Positions 1 through 9,114 of a DNA stretch of 64,000 nucleotides are shown piece after piece (position 1 is the stretch's first letter; the number at the start of each line of letters is the position of its first letter). Position numbers and translations under genes: made by a program. The notes under the pieces were generated by a model, which saw nothing but the letters and a program-made list of their open reading frames with translations, searched no databases and was not told the DNA's origin. Source of the stretch: Firmicutes bacterium UBA6806 (lineage in GTDB: Bacteria; Bacillota; Clostridia; Peptostreptococcales; Acidaminobacteraceae); the NCBI GenBank assembly GCA_002452745.1, contig DKFC01000052.1:68062-132061 (forward strand), in the 5' to 3' direction.

Positions 1-1397
1 GTCTCAGTGAGCGTTGCAATGGCCCTTGTTTCCTTTGCGGATTCCAAAGCCCCTTCAAGCATCACTTTTGTGTTCAAGTACTTACCAGTGGTCGTATCCT
101 TAGCTGACTTTGATGCCGCTTGCAGGTTCAATGAGTCCGACTTTAACTGAGATGCCAATTGCTCACTGTCTTTCACAAGTGCCGATACCGTCTCTACAAT
201 TCCAATCATCTGCTGTGTCACCGCATCTATTGCCGCTGATGATGCATTGACTTCTTCCATATTAGCCGACAAGGCTTCCACACGCTCGTTTATTTGATTG
301 GTTTGAGACACCGCACTCTCGGTGTTTTGAAAGACATCCTCGGCAACGCCCATCAAAACTTCAATCTGCCTGTGTAAACTGACAATCAATTGCCTAACGC
401 CAGAAAGTACCCCATTAAATGCCTGAGACAGCCATTTGAATTCACCTGTTCCAGGCGGGTTTAAAGGACGTGTTAAGTCCAATTCCCTTTCAATTACCCC
501 GATTTCATTTATGATGACGCCAATTGGTCTGGAAATCATCCTGAAAATACCAACCGAGAAGAGAAAGACAATCAGTAGGGAAACAATCATCATGTTCCTT
601 GAGACACTCTGTGTCTGAATTTGTCCCTCACGTCGAATCAGCTCAGATTTTTCCATGAGCGAGGATGCGTTGTCTTTGATTTTGCCAGTCTCTGCCGTCA
701 ACGTCAGATTTTCTATCTTTATGGCATCATCAATTGATTCTATCTCCGTAATCGCTTGATTTAGCCGTTCTAAATTCTCTGGAATTTGCGTCTGTTCAAA
801 TAGAGATATGTGATTTTGAACTGCCGTCTGAATGCCCAAGTGCGCAAGCCCCAAAGTGTCTTTCTGCCCTTCGCTGAAATAGAGCTGTGTAAAATAAAAA
901 ATCTGAAGCAAATCCGCCTTTGCACTGAAATACATTTCATTTTGGCCTTCCGACTCACGTGTTTGATTGAGATCCCCCTCTATTTTGGAGATTCCATCTT
1001 TTACAGAGGCAATCAACGCATCCCGTCTTGACATGGCCTGAGTGAGTCTATCAAAAGAGGCACTGTATTTGTCAATTGAATTCTCTATGGCTTCAATGTC
1101 CTCTTTAAAGACCACAACACCACTGGAATCATCTAGGAAGATTTTTAACCCCTCACTCACCGTTTGAACGGTCTGCGAAATCGTGATGCTGTCGCTTTCC
1201 TGATGTGATGATAGGTATTTTTCCTGTGTGTAGAGAATTTTGTCTATGTTCGAAGCAATATCACGAATTTGCTTCATGTCCTCTTGTGTTTTTGCCTCCA
1301 AACCAATTTGCCTTATGTTAAAAAATGAAGAGATAAAAATACTGATTATCAATAGAAAATAGCTAATGATTAAAGTCGCCCTTACTCTGTACCTCAT
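1..1397 (-). CDS. Methyl-accepting chemotaxis protein, partial
   Basis: The gene starts at 1397 (ATG, GGGGGA ribosome site just upstream) and runs off the left edge, so about 465 N-terminal residues are visible. They show a first membrane helix near residues 7-27, a helical extracellular sensor of about 210 residues, a second membrane helix beginning near SVSRNMMIVSLLIVFLFSVG, a HAMP region with the RPIG motif, and the start of the long coiled-coil signalling domain (repeated S/T/E-rich heptads). The family relays ligand binding to CheA/CheW. The methylation sites and the signalling tip are outside the window. Its ligand is unknown; the neighbouring tct and cit genes make a carboxylate conceivable, but that is inference only. 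Confidence 0.9.
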   Translation of the reverse strand, partial: MRYRVRATLIISYFLLIISIFISSFFNIRQIGLEAKTQEDMKQIRDIASNIDKILYTQEKYLSSHQESDSITISQTVQTVSEGLKIFLDDSSGVVVFKEDIEAIENSIDKYSASFDRLTQAMSRRDALIASVKDGISKIEGDLNQTRESEGQNEMYFSAKADLLQIFYFTQLYFSEGQKDTLGLAHLGIQTAVQNHISLFEQTQIPENLERLNQAITEIESIDDAIKIENLTLTAETGKIKDNASSLMEKSELIRREGQIQTQSVSRNMMIVSLLIVFLFSVGIFRMISRPIGVIINEIGVIERELDLTRPLNPPGTGEFKWLSQAFNGVLSGVRQLIVSLHRQIEVLMGVAEDVFQNTESAVSQTNQINERVEALSANMEEVNASSAAIDAVTQQMIGIVETVSALVKDSEQLASQLKSDSLNLQAASKSAKDTTTGKYLNTKVMLEGALESAKETRAIATLTE

Positions 1398-1446
1398 TTT
1401 TCCCCCGTTCTACATCCTCTTGTAAAATAAACACTCAAAAAATCGC

Positions 1447-1495
1447 AAAAAGCCACCATAGGACGATTGAGTATTCTGAATCTACCATTGGTGGC
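1447..1495 (-). terminator. Terminator after tctA
   Basis: Read on the minus strand, GCCACCA (1489-1495) pairs with TGGTGGC (1452-1458) and is followed by TTTTTGCG and a second T-run. It sits directly after the tctA stop and before the chemoreceptor gene. It should end the cit-tct transcript. Confidence 0.6.
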
Positions 1496-1503
1496 CAATT
1501 GCT

Positions 1504-3018
1504 TTAAGCTGCTTTCGCTTCGTTTTTATTTTTAAGGAGTTTTAAAATAAACTTTTTAATTGCTGGATATGCCACTGAAATAACTGTAATGGCAATCAAC
1601 GCTTTCGCAAGTGGCGATGCAACGAAGATGTTCATATCGCCGTCAGAAATTTTAATCGCTTGTCTGAAGGACTGTTCCATTGTACCGCCCACAATAACCG
1701 CTAAAATCATAGGCGCTGTCGGTATTTTTGCCTTTTCCATGAAATATCCAAGTACACCGAAGATGATGAGGATGTAAAAGTCCACAACGGAATTTGAAAT
1801 TGCATAGGTTCCGACAAAAGCAAGACCAAGTACTAGAGGATAAAGTGTCTTAGCAGGAATTGCTAAAACTCTTACGAGCAAGCCCGCCATAGGGATATTG
1901 ACGATTGCAAGGACGAAGTTACCGATAATCATACTTGCAATAAGCCCCCAAGCCACATCTGGATGTTGAGTAAAGAGCAATGGTCCTGGCTGAATGCCTA
2001 GCATCAACAAGGCTCCCATCATGATAGCTGTCGTTCCCGAACCTGGGATTCCAAGTGTCAGCATCGGGATAAAAGCACCAACAGATGCTGCGTTGTTAGC
2101 CGCTTCTGGTGCAGCCAAACCGATAATTTCACCTTTTCCAAATTCATCAGGTTCTTTCGATAATTGCTTTTCGTTGTTGTATGCCATAAGTGAAGCCATC
2201 GTTCCACCTGCTCCTGGAAGTGCGCCGACGATAAAGCCAAGCGGAGTACTTCTGAGAATTGGAAGCCATGTGCGTTTCCACTCTTCTTTTGTAATCCATA
2301 TTCTACCGAATTTTGTCTGTGGCAATTTCTTGCCTTCGTTGATTTCTTTATAGGCTTTGAAAACTTCTCCAAGTGCATAAAGTCCAATGATGACAACGAG
2401 GAAGTCGATTCCCGTTTGAAGCTCCAAAATGCCAAATGTAAATCTTGAGATTCCCGATTGTGCATCAATGCCCACGGTTGCAATCATCAATCCAAAGATT
2501 GTTGAAATAAATCCCTTCACCATGTTTTTCTTCGACATAGATGCCGTCATGGAAAGTGCTGTTACCATGAGTAAAAAGTACTCAGCTGGTCCAAATTTAA
2601 GAGCGAATTTTGCAACTGGTGTTGCAAGTGCAATCAAGAAAAATACCGACACCAAGCCACCGATAAAAGATGCAATGGCACTGATGGCAAGTGCAGATTC
2701 AGCTTTCCCCTTCATGGCCATTGGATAGCCGTCAAAAGTTGCCGCTAGGGCCGCGCCATCTCCCGGCGTATTGATTAGAATAGAACTTCTGGAACCGCCG
2801 AACATCGCTCCGTAGTAGACACCCGCCATGGTAATCAAGGCCGCTGTCGGGCTCATTGAAAATGTAATTGGCAGAAGAACTGCAACGCCTGTGGCTGGTC
2901 CAAGACCCGGCAACATCCCGACGATGGTTCCCAAGACGCCGCCAAATGTAATCAGCAGCAAATGATACGGCTGCACAGCTACTGCAAGCCCGTCAAACAA
3001 ATGTTGTAATACTTCCAT
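1504..3018 (-). CDS. tctA: Tripartite tricarboxylate transporter, large membrane subunit TctA
   Basis: A 504-residue, highly hydrophobic protein with the two glycine/proline signatures of the TctA family, VGMLPGLGPATG near residue 35 and VGALPGAGGTMAS near residue 260, and about 12 predicted membrane segments. TctA is the ion-coupled translocation subunit of the TTT (tripartite tricarboxylate) family, which works with the small membrane protein TctB and an extracytoplasmic binding protein TctC. Those two genes lie immediately upstream in the order tctC-tctB-tctA, with 9-10 bp spacing. The ATG is preceded by GGAGG. Placement right behind citCDEFX suggests citrate or a related tricarboxylate as substrate, which is inferred from context. 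Confidence 0.93.
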   Translation of the reverse strand: MEVLQHLFDGLAVAVQPYHLLLITFGGVLGTIVGMLPGLGPATGVAVLLPITFSMSPTAALITMAGVYYGAMFGGSRSSILINTPGDGAALAATFDGYPMAMKGKAESALAISAIASFIGGLVSVFFLIALATPVAKFALKFGPAEYFLLMVTALSMTASMSKKNMVKGFISTIFGLMIATVGIDAQSGISRFTFGILELQTGIDFLVVIIGLYALGEVFKAYKEINEGKKLPQTKFGRIWITKEEWKRTWLPILRSTPLGFIVGALPGAGGTMASLMAYNNEKQLSKEPDEFGKGEIIGLAAPEAANNAASVGAFIPMLTLGIPGSGTTAIMMGALLMLGIQPGPLLFTQHPDVAWGLIASMIIGNFVLAIVNIPMAGLLVRVLAIPAKTLYPLVLGLAFVGTYAISNSVVDFYILIIFGVLGYFMEKAKIPTAPMILAVIVGGTMEQSFRQAIKISDGDMNIFVASPLAKALIAITVISVAYPAIKKFILKLLKNKNEAKAA

Positions 3019-3027
3019 AATTGCCTC

Positions 3028-3525
3028 CTAAAGATTGATAAACGGCGTCATTGGTAAGCTGATGCCTAACAAATAGAAGAAGATATAATAAACAGTAACG
3101 CTAAAGACAGCTGCCACTATAATATTCTTGAGCCATTTTTTCCCGTTTGTGATGGTCAGCATCACCGTCATAAACAGAACTGTTGAAATCACATATCCGA
3201 AATGTTCAAAAACGAGTGCGTATACAATAGATATAATAACGGTTGAAACAATCATTTTTCGACTGATTATGTCATTTTGAGTTGTAGCTTCCTTTATTTT
3301 TTTGAAAGCGGCCTTAGTTGATTCTAAGTTGCTTTTCAGCACTAAGATGACTCCGAATATCACCATCCCAGCGGCTAAAATCAAAGGAAAAATAGAAGGT
3401 GCAAGGGGATTCCCCATCGGGCTTCGTTTGAGGCTGTAAGATAAAATACCATATACGATACCCAGTATAATTGAGATGATACCTGTTAAGAAATCAAAAT
3501 TAGCAGTTTTTTTTGCCTTTTCCAT
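3028..3525 (-). CDS. tctB: Tripartite tricarboxylate transporter, small membrane subunit TctB
   Basis: A 165-residue protein with about four hydrophobic segments and the poorly conserved TctB layout (MEKAKKTANFDFLTG at the start, a long amphipathic central part, hydrophobic C-terminus). The start at 3525 is chosen because GGAGG lies five to six bases upstream; an in-frame ATG 23 codons earlier has no such site. TctB is the accessory membrane subunit of the TTT carboxylate importer. Flanked by tctC (79 bp upstream) and tctA (9 bp downstream), so almost certainly co-transcribed. Confidence 0.88.
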   Translation of the reverse strand: MEKAKKTANFDFLTGIISIILGIVYGILSYSLKRSPMGNPLAPSIFPLILAAGMVIFGVILVLKSNLESTKAAFKKIKEATTQNDIISRKMIVSTVIISIVYALVFEHFGYVISTVLFMTVMLTITNGKKWLKNIIVAAVFSVTVYYIFFYLLGISLPMTPFINL

Positions 3526-3604
3526 ATTGCCTCCGTTAGTAAAGGGAGCCCTACTCTGAGGGCTCCGATTGTATTTAAGGGGTACAATGTCCAACCTTTA
3601 AAAA

Positions 3605-4660
3605 CTAGTTTGCCAACAAGCCGATTTCAGCTAAAATTTCTTTATATTCTTCATTTTTTTCAGTGAGGAATTTAGTGAAATCTTCTTGTCCCATGTAAGC
3701 ATCTGCCCAACCATGTTTAGCGCATTCCGCTTTCCATTCGTCAGTTGCTACCATTTTAGCAAGTGTATCTTGCCAGAAGTCTACAGCATATTCAGGCATG
3801 TTAGGAGCACCAAATAATCCTCTCCAGTTTTCAAATGTTGCATCAATGCCTTGTTCTTTACAAGTAGGGATTTCAGCTAAAGCACCTTCGCCGACTCTTT
3901 CTGAGCCAGTGTGAGCAAGTGCTCTTAAGTCACCGCTTTCAACCAACGCTTGAACATCGCCAAGGCCAGTTGTCAATAAGTCAACATGTCCTCCAAGAAT
4001 TTGTGCAGTTGCAGTACCATCTTGGAAACTGATGTAGTCAATGTCTTTTAAGTTAGTCACACCAGCAGCTTTTGCGATGATGAGGAATTGGATGTGGTCC
4101 ATACTTCCCGCAGATGAGTTTCCACCGATTTTAACGCTTTTAGGGTCTGCTTTTAACGCTTCCATAACTTCGTTAATTGTTTGGTATTTTGAATCTTTTG
4201 GAACAACAAATGCACCGTAATCAGTGATTAATCTTGCAAGTGGTGTTGTGTTTTCAAAGCTGTATTCACTTGAACCGTTTAAGTTGATTAACAGAATTGG
4301 TGGCGAATAAACTGAGATTAACTTTTCTGAACCTTCTTGTGTTTGCATATATGCGAGATTGACCCCGCCGCCGCCACCTGCATTGTTTGTAACAGGCATT
4401 GGTACGTCTACGAGTTTAGTATCTTGTAAGACTTTAGCAACCGTTCTGATTGTCAAGTCCCAACCACCACCTGCTCCACTTGGTGCTATAAATTCTAAAG
4501 CACCTTTTGGATAATCAGCAGTTTTTGCAACTTCTGCATCGCCTCCGTTTGATGCTGCTGGCTCAGAAGCTGCTTGTTTAGAAGCACAACCGGTAAGTGT
4601 CATAGCACCTACTAGAGAAAGCGCTAAAACAGATGACCATAATTTTTTTCTTAAACTCAT
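3605..4660 (-). CDS. tctC: Tripartite tricarboxylate transporter, substrate-binding lipoprotein TctC
   Basis: About 351 residues with a lipoprotein signal (MSLRKKLWSSVLALSLVGA, lipobox LTGC, Cys25), a low-complexity linker, then the TctC/BUG fold with the typical GGGWDLTIRT and NNAGGGGGVNLAYM segments that line the carboxylate site. In Gram-positives the protein is anchored to the outer face of the membrane. I prefer the ATG at 4660, eight bases from AGGAGG; an ATG two codons earlier (4666) is only two bases from it. The gene follows citX by about 50 bp with no clear terminator, linking uptake to citrate cleavage. The exact substrate is inferred. Confidence 0.92.
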   Translation of the reverse strand: MSLRKKLWSSVLALSLVGAMTLTGCASKQAASEPAASNGGDAEVAKTADYPKGALEFIAPSGAGGGWDLTIRTVAKVLQDTKLVDVPMPVTNNAGGGGGVNLAYMQTQEGSEKLISVYSPPILLINLNGSSEYSFENTTPLARLITDYGAFVVPKDSKYQTINEVMEALKADPKSVKIGGNSSAGSMDHIQFLIIAKAAGVTNLKDIDYISFQDGTATAQILGGHVDLLTTGLGDVQALVESGDLRALAHTGSERVGEGALAEIPTCKEQGIDATFENWRGLFGAPNMPEYAVDFWQDTLAKMVATDEWKAECAKHGWADAYMGQEDFTKFLTEKNEEYKEILAEIGLLAN

Positions 4661-4711
4661 TCTCATATCCTCCTATAAATTCATAACCACTCTAAATAAA
4701 GTGTTATTATC

Positions 4712-5224
4712 TCATAGCGTTTCCGCTTTTAAGATCAAAAATTGGATTAGTTCTTCAAGGCTGTGCTCTCTTGACCTTGCACACTCAAAGGCGCGGTTGT
4801 CACAAAGATAGCAAAGTCGATCGGAACCACCGTATTCAATTCGGGAAAGCGTTCCCAAATGGGTGTAGACATCCAAATCGAAGATCCTTCCCAATGGATG
4901 TAATTCTTCAATTTGAACACATAATGATTTAATTGTCCTTGCATCGGCATCTACTTTAAACAACTGGATATACTCTGGAATAATCGTCCTATCAGACAAC
5001 ACCTCTAACACTGAAACGTATGCGATGTTCTCTCTTTCCAGTGCACTCTCAACTGTTTCAAGTGCCTCCTTGTACAGCTTTTCAGCCCAAGGAGCTTTTT
5101 TTTCTGGCCCGGGGATGTTGCATCTGATGGCAATTATTGGTTTGCCATATTTATTTATCTGTTCTGAGATTAGGGCCGCCTTGGCATCCCTATAGTTCAG
5201 AAGCGCCATCAGATTTTCATTCAT
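4712..5224 (-). CDS. citX: Holo-citrate lyase synthase CitX (phosphoribosyl-dephospho-CoA transferase)
   Basis: A 170-residue protein with the CitX hallmarks GKPIIAIRCNIPGPEKK (near residue 27), LGRIFDLDVY (near residue 111) and the Cys-rich CYLCDNRAFECARSREHS at the C-terminus. CitX transfers the 2'-(5''-triphosphoribosyl)-3'-dephospho-CoA group made by CitG onto the acyl carrier subunit CitD, activating citrate lyase. Its start overlaps the citF stop by four bases (ATGA), implying translational coupling. Confidence 0.92.
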   Translation of the reverse strand: MNENLMALLNYRDAKAALISEQINKYGKPIIAIRCNIPGPEKKAPWAEKLYKEALETVESALERENIAYVSVLEVLSDRTIIPEYIQLFKVDADARTIKSLCVQIEELHPLGRIFDLDVYTHLGTLSRIEYGGSDRLCYLCDNRAFECARSREHSLEELIQFLILKAETL

Positions 5225-6669
5225 GCCTGTTTTCTCTTTCTGATTTTATCTATAATCGTGCCATCTCTGTACTCAATGACAGCCACCACCTGCTCGTCGA
5301 ACTCAATTGCCTCAGCTGGACCCACAATTTGTTCAGCCATTTCAACCAGTTTCTCTATGCCAACCAGTGGAAGTCCTAATTGAGAGAGTCTTTCCATAAT
5401 GTCTTGTCTCGCTGGATTCACCGCGATACCTCTTTCGGTAACCAACACATCCACTGAACTGCCCGGGGTAATCACACTGGTAACTGTATTCTTAACCGTT
5501 GCAAGTCTACCTCTGTAAAGTGGTGCGACAATGATTGTGTTCTTAGCAGATGCAGCTGTATCACAGTGCCCGCCAGATGCGCCCATAATAACCCCATCTG
5601 ATCCTGTCATGACGTTGACATTAAAGTCCTTGTCAATTTCAAGAGCACTTAGGATAACATAGTCAAGTCCTGACGCGACACAGCCCATATTTGAAGGGTT
5701 TGCATATTCAGAAGCGCTGATTTCATGGTGGTTTTTATTCTTGGCAACAGATGCTGCTGCAACAAGGTCAAAACTCTGAACGTCAAACAGATGTGAAACA
5801 TAGCCTTCTTCAAGCAGTTCCACCATCGGCTGAGTGATTCCACCAAGGGCAAAAGCCGCTTTTATCTCATCTCTTTTCATGGCGTCTTTGAGGTATCTTG
5901 TCACTGCAAGTGATGATCCTCCTGAGCCTGTTTGGAATGAAAATCCATCCTTATACTCTGGCAAAGCCGTCATAACCCTTGCCGCATATTCAGCAATTTT
6001 TAGTTCCTTAGGGTTTTTAGTATATCTGGTTGCGCCAGAAGCGATTCCAGCCGGATCACCGATTTCATCTAGTTTGACAATATAATTAACTTGCTGTTGC
6101 CTGATACTTGCTGGCATATTGGGATATTCACAAAGATCATCTGTCATTAAAATCACCGTGTCAGCGTACTCAGCGTCCACCATTGCATAGCCCAGTGATC
6201 CACAAGTGGTTTGATTGCCATTGCCACTTGCATTGCCCATTTCATCGCATCTTGGAACTGCCAAGAACGCCACGTCGATTTTCACTTCACCAGCTTCAAT
6301 GGCTCTGGCTCTGCCACCGTGACTTCTGATGACAATTGGTTTTTCCATATTTCCGTCTGAAATAAATTCAGCTAGTTTTCCCCTGAGACCACTTGTGTGG
6401 ATTTCACTGACCACACCTGATTTAATGTGTTCGATCAGCGGTTCGTGAACTTTACTCAGCGAACTTGGTATAATAGTAAGTTCCTTGATTCCCAACGCCG
6501 CAATGTGTTTGAGAACGAGGTTTGTCGTATAGTCGCCTTCTCTGAAGTGATGATGAAATGATATAGTCATCCCACTTTTAAGACCTGACTTTCGAATGGC
6601 CTCTTCTAATGAACTGACCAGTTTTGATTCTCCATCATATTGTTTTATAAGTTTTCCATGCTTTCTCAA
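5221..6669 (-). CDS. citF: Citrate lyase alpha subunit (citrate:acetyl-ACP transferase)
   Basis: A 482-residue protein, slightly shorter than the usual ~510, with the N-terminal GMTISFHHHFREGD motif and the CoA-transferase-like fold (TGSGGSSLAVTRYLKDAM, GSDGVIMGASGGHCDTA). The subunit exchanges acetyl for citryl on the CitD prosthetic group. The start is TTG at 6669, preceded by AGGTGAT; no better ATG is nearby. It sits 10 bp after citE and overlaps citX by four bases, in the standard citCDEFX order. Confidence 0.95.
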   Translation of the reverse strand: MRKHGKLIKQYDGESKLVSSLEEAIRKSGLKSGMTISFHHHFREGDYTTNLVLKHIAALGIKELTIIPSSLSKVHEPLIEHIKSGVVSEIHTSGLRGKLAEFISDGNMEKPIVIRSHGGRARAIEAGEVKIDVAFLAVPRCDEMGNASGNGNQTTCGSLGYAMVDAEYADTVILMTDDLCEYPNMPASIRQQQVNYIVKLDEIGDPAGIASGATRYTKNPKELKIAEYAARVMTALPEYKDGFSFQTGSGGSSLAVTRYLKDAMKRDEIKAAFALGGITQPMVELLEEGYVSHLFDVQSFDLVAAASVAKNKNHHEISASEYANPSNMGCVASGLDYVILSALEIDKDFNVNVMTGSDGVIMGASGGHCDTAASAKNTIIVAPLYRGRLATVKNTVTSVITPGSSVDVLVTERGIAVNPARQDIMERLSQLGLPLVGIEKLVEMAEQIVGPAEAIEFDEQVVAVIEYRDGTIIDKIRKRKQA

Positions 6670-6679
6670 TTTATATCAC

Positions 6680-7549
6680 CTACTCACTTGCTTCTGCTAA
6701 CTGAAGGATTCTCTGCGCTCTTTCTACAATTGGCTTGTCAATCATCTTGCCTCTGAGAGAGATAACACCCAATCCTTTTGCCTCAGCTTCTTCTATGGCT
6801 TTAACGACATCTTTTGCATGTGCTATTTCTTTTTCGGTTGGTTTGTAAATTTCATGAACAATCGGAATCTGTCTTGGATTGATAACAGATTTGCCATCAA
6901 ATCCAAGCTGTTTGATTAAGCTCACTTCATTTGCAAATCCTTCGGAGTCATCTATATCCGAAAAGACCGTATCCAGTGCCGCTATGCCAGCAGCACGTGC
7001 AGCATTTAAAAGTTGCGATCTCGCATAGAGAAGTTCAATGCCCCCTGGCGATCTCTTTGTCTTTAGGTTTGTCACATAATCCTCTGCACCTAGCGCAATG
7101 CCGATTAGTCTGTCCGATGCATGAGCGATTTCATAGGCATTCATAATGCCAAGTGCACTCTCCACAGCCGCCATCATCCTCACACTACCTACTGGACGTC
7201 CATATTTTTCTTCATTTAAGGCGATAAGGGCCTCTACATCTTTAACATCCTGTGCCGTTTCAGTCTTTGGAAGTCTAATGACGTGAATACCACCTGCCAC
7301 CATTGCTTCTATATCTCTTTCGCCATATGGCGAATCCAATCCATTTATCCGTACCACAAGTTCTGTACTGCCGAAGTCAACTTGTTGAAGCGCTTGATAT
7401 ACCAGCATCCTTGCAGTGTCCTTTTCCTTAAGTGAAATGGCGTCTTCCAGGTCAAACATAATTGAGTCTGCACCGTAAATAACTGCATCTGCCAACATTC
7501 CCGGATGGCTTCCCGGTACATATAGCATGGTTCTTCTCAATCTACTCAC
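6680..7549 (-). CDS. citE: Citrate lyase beta subunit (citryl-ACP lyase)
   Basis: A 289-residue HpcH/HpaI-fold protein starting MSRLRRTMLYVPGSHPGML, with MFDLEDAISLKEKD (near residue 31), VRINGLDSPYG (near residue 65), the acidic metal ligands in MMAAVESALGI and GAEDY, and SVINPRQIPIVHEIY. It cleaves citryl-ACP to oxaloacetate and acetyl-ACP. The start is a GTG at 7549 inside the last codons of citD, with GGAGTG nine bases upstream, so translation is coupled to citD. No oxaloacetate decarboxylase gene is in the window. Confidence 0.95.
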   Translation of the reverse strand: MSRLRRTMLYVPGSHPGMLADAVIYGADSIMFDLEDAISLKEKDTARMLVYQALQQVDFGSTELVVRINGLDSPYGERDIEAMVAGGIHVIRLPKTETAQDVKDVEALIALNEEKYGRPVGSVRMMAAVESALGIMNAYEIAHASDRLIGIALGAEDYVTNLKTKRSPGGIELLYARSQLLNAARAAGIAALDTVFSDIDDSEGFANEVSLIKQLGFDGKSVINPRQIPIVHEIYKPTEKEIAHAKDVVKAIEEAEAKGLGVISLRGKMIDKPIVERAQRILQLAEASE

Positions 7550-7847
7550 GATGTATCACACTCCAATCAACTGTATGCTCTTGTTCGATGCCTCTCAACA
7601 CTGCACTTTCAACTCTTGCCTTAATTGTACAGTCCAGTGCGCCTCTATCGACGGCATTGACACTGACATCTTCCAGCTCGAATTTTTCCAGTACTTCAAG
7701 TATAAGCGCCCTGATGTGATTGCCATATTGCTTTTCAACAACACTGTTCAGATGCACCTCGTTGCCGCCGAGTGGATTTTTTTCAAGACGAATATTAATA
7801 TCGCATGAATCCAAAGTCCCCGACGATGCCTCTTTCATAAGTTTCAT
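7542..7847 (-). CDS. citD: Citrate lyase gamma subunit (acyl carrier protein)
   Basis: A 101-residue acyl carrier protein. The N-terminus MKLMKEASSGTLDSCDINI holds Ser14, the family position that carries the phosphoribosyl-dephospho-CoA arm, within the typical GTLxSxD context. It has a good GGAGG site and overlaps citE by eight bases. CitD carries the acetyl and citryl groups between CitF and CitE. Confidence 0.94.
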   Translation of the reverse strand: MKLMKEASSGTLDSCDINIRLEKNPLGGNEVHLNSVVEKQYGNHIRALILEVLEKFELEDVSVNAVDRGALDCTIKARVESAVLRGIEQEHTVDWSVIHRE

Positions 7848-7856
7848 TTTTGCCTC

Positions 7857-8897
7857 CTAATGTCTGGAAACCGATGTTTTCAGTTTCTCAATCACTTTCT
7901 TGCCTTGAACGGTTTTAAAGTAATCATATGTGGTTTGAGGGACGAGTTTTTTCACTTCCCTCATGTTTCCCTTTCCAAGAAGACGTCTGACTCTGGAGGC
8001 GCTTATGGCCTCCGAATCAGATTCTTTTCGGGGGATTTCTATTATCTCAACGCCGTATTCCGGCAAGATTCGCTTCATCTGTCCATTGTAGAGATTCGTA
8101 GTCTCACAGTAAGGTTCTGTTCCAACGAACCTCTTAGTGATTCCCAAACTTTTCACAAAGTATCTTCCAAATATCTTCAAATCCAATTCTGTTTGGATTA
8201 ACGTCGCCTCTTCTGGTTTTTTTAAGAAGTAGGTAGGAAATGTAGCATCTGAGATGATGTAGTCACTTCCCTTGATGACATAGACATTCTCTAAATGCGA
8301 TGTTCCCGCTACAATCAGCTTGTAGCGGTCATCGCTTGGAAAAGTTGTGTGTTCTGAATCTACAACGAATATATATAGGAATTCACAGTTTGACGCCGCA
8401 TATTCAATGAGGTACTGATGCCCTAAAGTAAATGGATTGCCATTCATGACAATCGCACCGATATCTGTATGCGTGGTCTTAAATGATTTTAAGTAATTGG
8501 CATAACTGCTGATGCCATTTGGCTTTCGCTCAAGTAATGTAACCGTTTCACCAACTTGCTCTATGATGAAAAATCCAAGATGTTCAAAAGATTTTGCACT
8601 TTCTGATTTCGTGTAAATGAAGAGATTTCCATAGCCTTCTTCATAAAGACTATTCATCAGTTCATTCATGAGTTCCCCAAGTGCATTTGTTCCCTTTGCC
8701 TCTTCGGAGATAGCAACACTTCTAATTGTATTTCCAAGTGTTGAAGCTGTACCCACAAGACGATTTTCATGAAAAATCGCATAGGTATGAGTGACCGCTG
8801 AATCCAATCTGATGTTGTTTTTTTCGAGAAGAGACAAAATCAATTGCCAATCGTCGTCGCCTTCGTATACACGTTTCACAAATGTGGTTTCAATCAT
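7857..8897 (-). CDS. citC: Citrate lyase acetylating ligase CitC
   Basis: A 346-residue protein with an N-terminal GNAT-like domain (residues about 1-130) and a nucleotidyltransferase domain starting IGAIVMNGNPFTLGHQYLIE, whose HxGH-like motif binds ATP. It ends with a basic ISASRVRRLLGKG segment. CitC acetylates the thiol of the CitD prosthetic group (acetate + ATP), switching citrate lyase on. It is the first gene of citCDEFX-tctCBA. Its ribosome site (AAGGGTG) lies directly after a terminator-like hairpin in the leader. Confidence 0.94.
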   Translation of the reverse strand: MIETTFVKRVYEGDDDWQLILSLLEKNNIRLDSAVTHTYAIFHENRLVGTASTLGNTIRSVAISEEAKGTNALGELMNELMNSLYEEGYGNLFIYTKSESAKSFEHLGFFIIEQVGETVTLLERKPNGISSYANYLKSFKTTHTDIGAIVMNGNPFTLGHQYLIEYAASNCEFLYIFVVDSEHTTFPSDDRYKLIVAGTSHLENVYVIKGSDYIISDATFPTYFLKKPEEATLIQTELDLKIFGRYFVKSLGITKRFVGTEPYCETTNLYNGQMKRILPEYGVEIIEIPRKESDSEAISASRVRRLLGKGNMREVKKLVPQTTYDYFKTVQGKKVIEKLKTSVSRH

Positions 8898-8920
8898 GAA
8901 AACACCCTTTCAAATCTAAA

Positions 8921-8967
8921 AACAAAAAAAGCCAGTACATAAAATCTTTTGATTTTACATACTGACC
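8921..8967 (-). terminator. Hairpin terminator or attenuator in the citC leader
   Basis: On the minus strand a 14-bp stem (CAGTATGTAAAATC with GATTTTATGTACTG, two G-U pairs) with an AAAA loop is followed by seven T. It lies 24 bp before the citC start and about 100 bp downstream of a strong promoter, so it is inside the citC leader rather than only after citG. No room for a promoter exists between it and citC. Either it attenuates the operon or it only partly stops read-through. Confidence 0.75.
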
Positions 8968-9075
8968 TTCATAGCTTTATACTAATCCTTGTCCGTACTA
9001 TTCACTTTTAAATATTAAACAGACGTTCCATGAAAAATGTCTGCTCCGCATCACTTTCCATCTGAACACATGTAC

Positions 9076-9104
9076 ATTGTAAATTATTCTTAAACAAATT
9101 GCAA
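9076..9104 (-). promoter_or_regulatory. Promoter for citCDEFX-tctCBA
   Basis: Minus-strand TTGCAA (9099-9104), 17-bp spacer, TACAAT (9076-9081), immediately downstream of citG. It would start a leader of roughly 170 nt before citC that contains the terminator-like hairpin. The leader also holds a 17-codon ATG frame (MESDAEQTFFMERLFNI) without a good ribosome site. Confidence 0.6.
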
Positions 9105-9114
9105 TATTTTTTTA

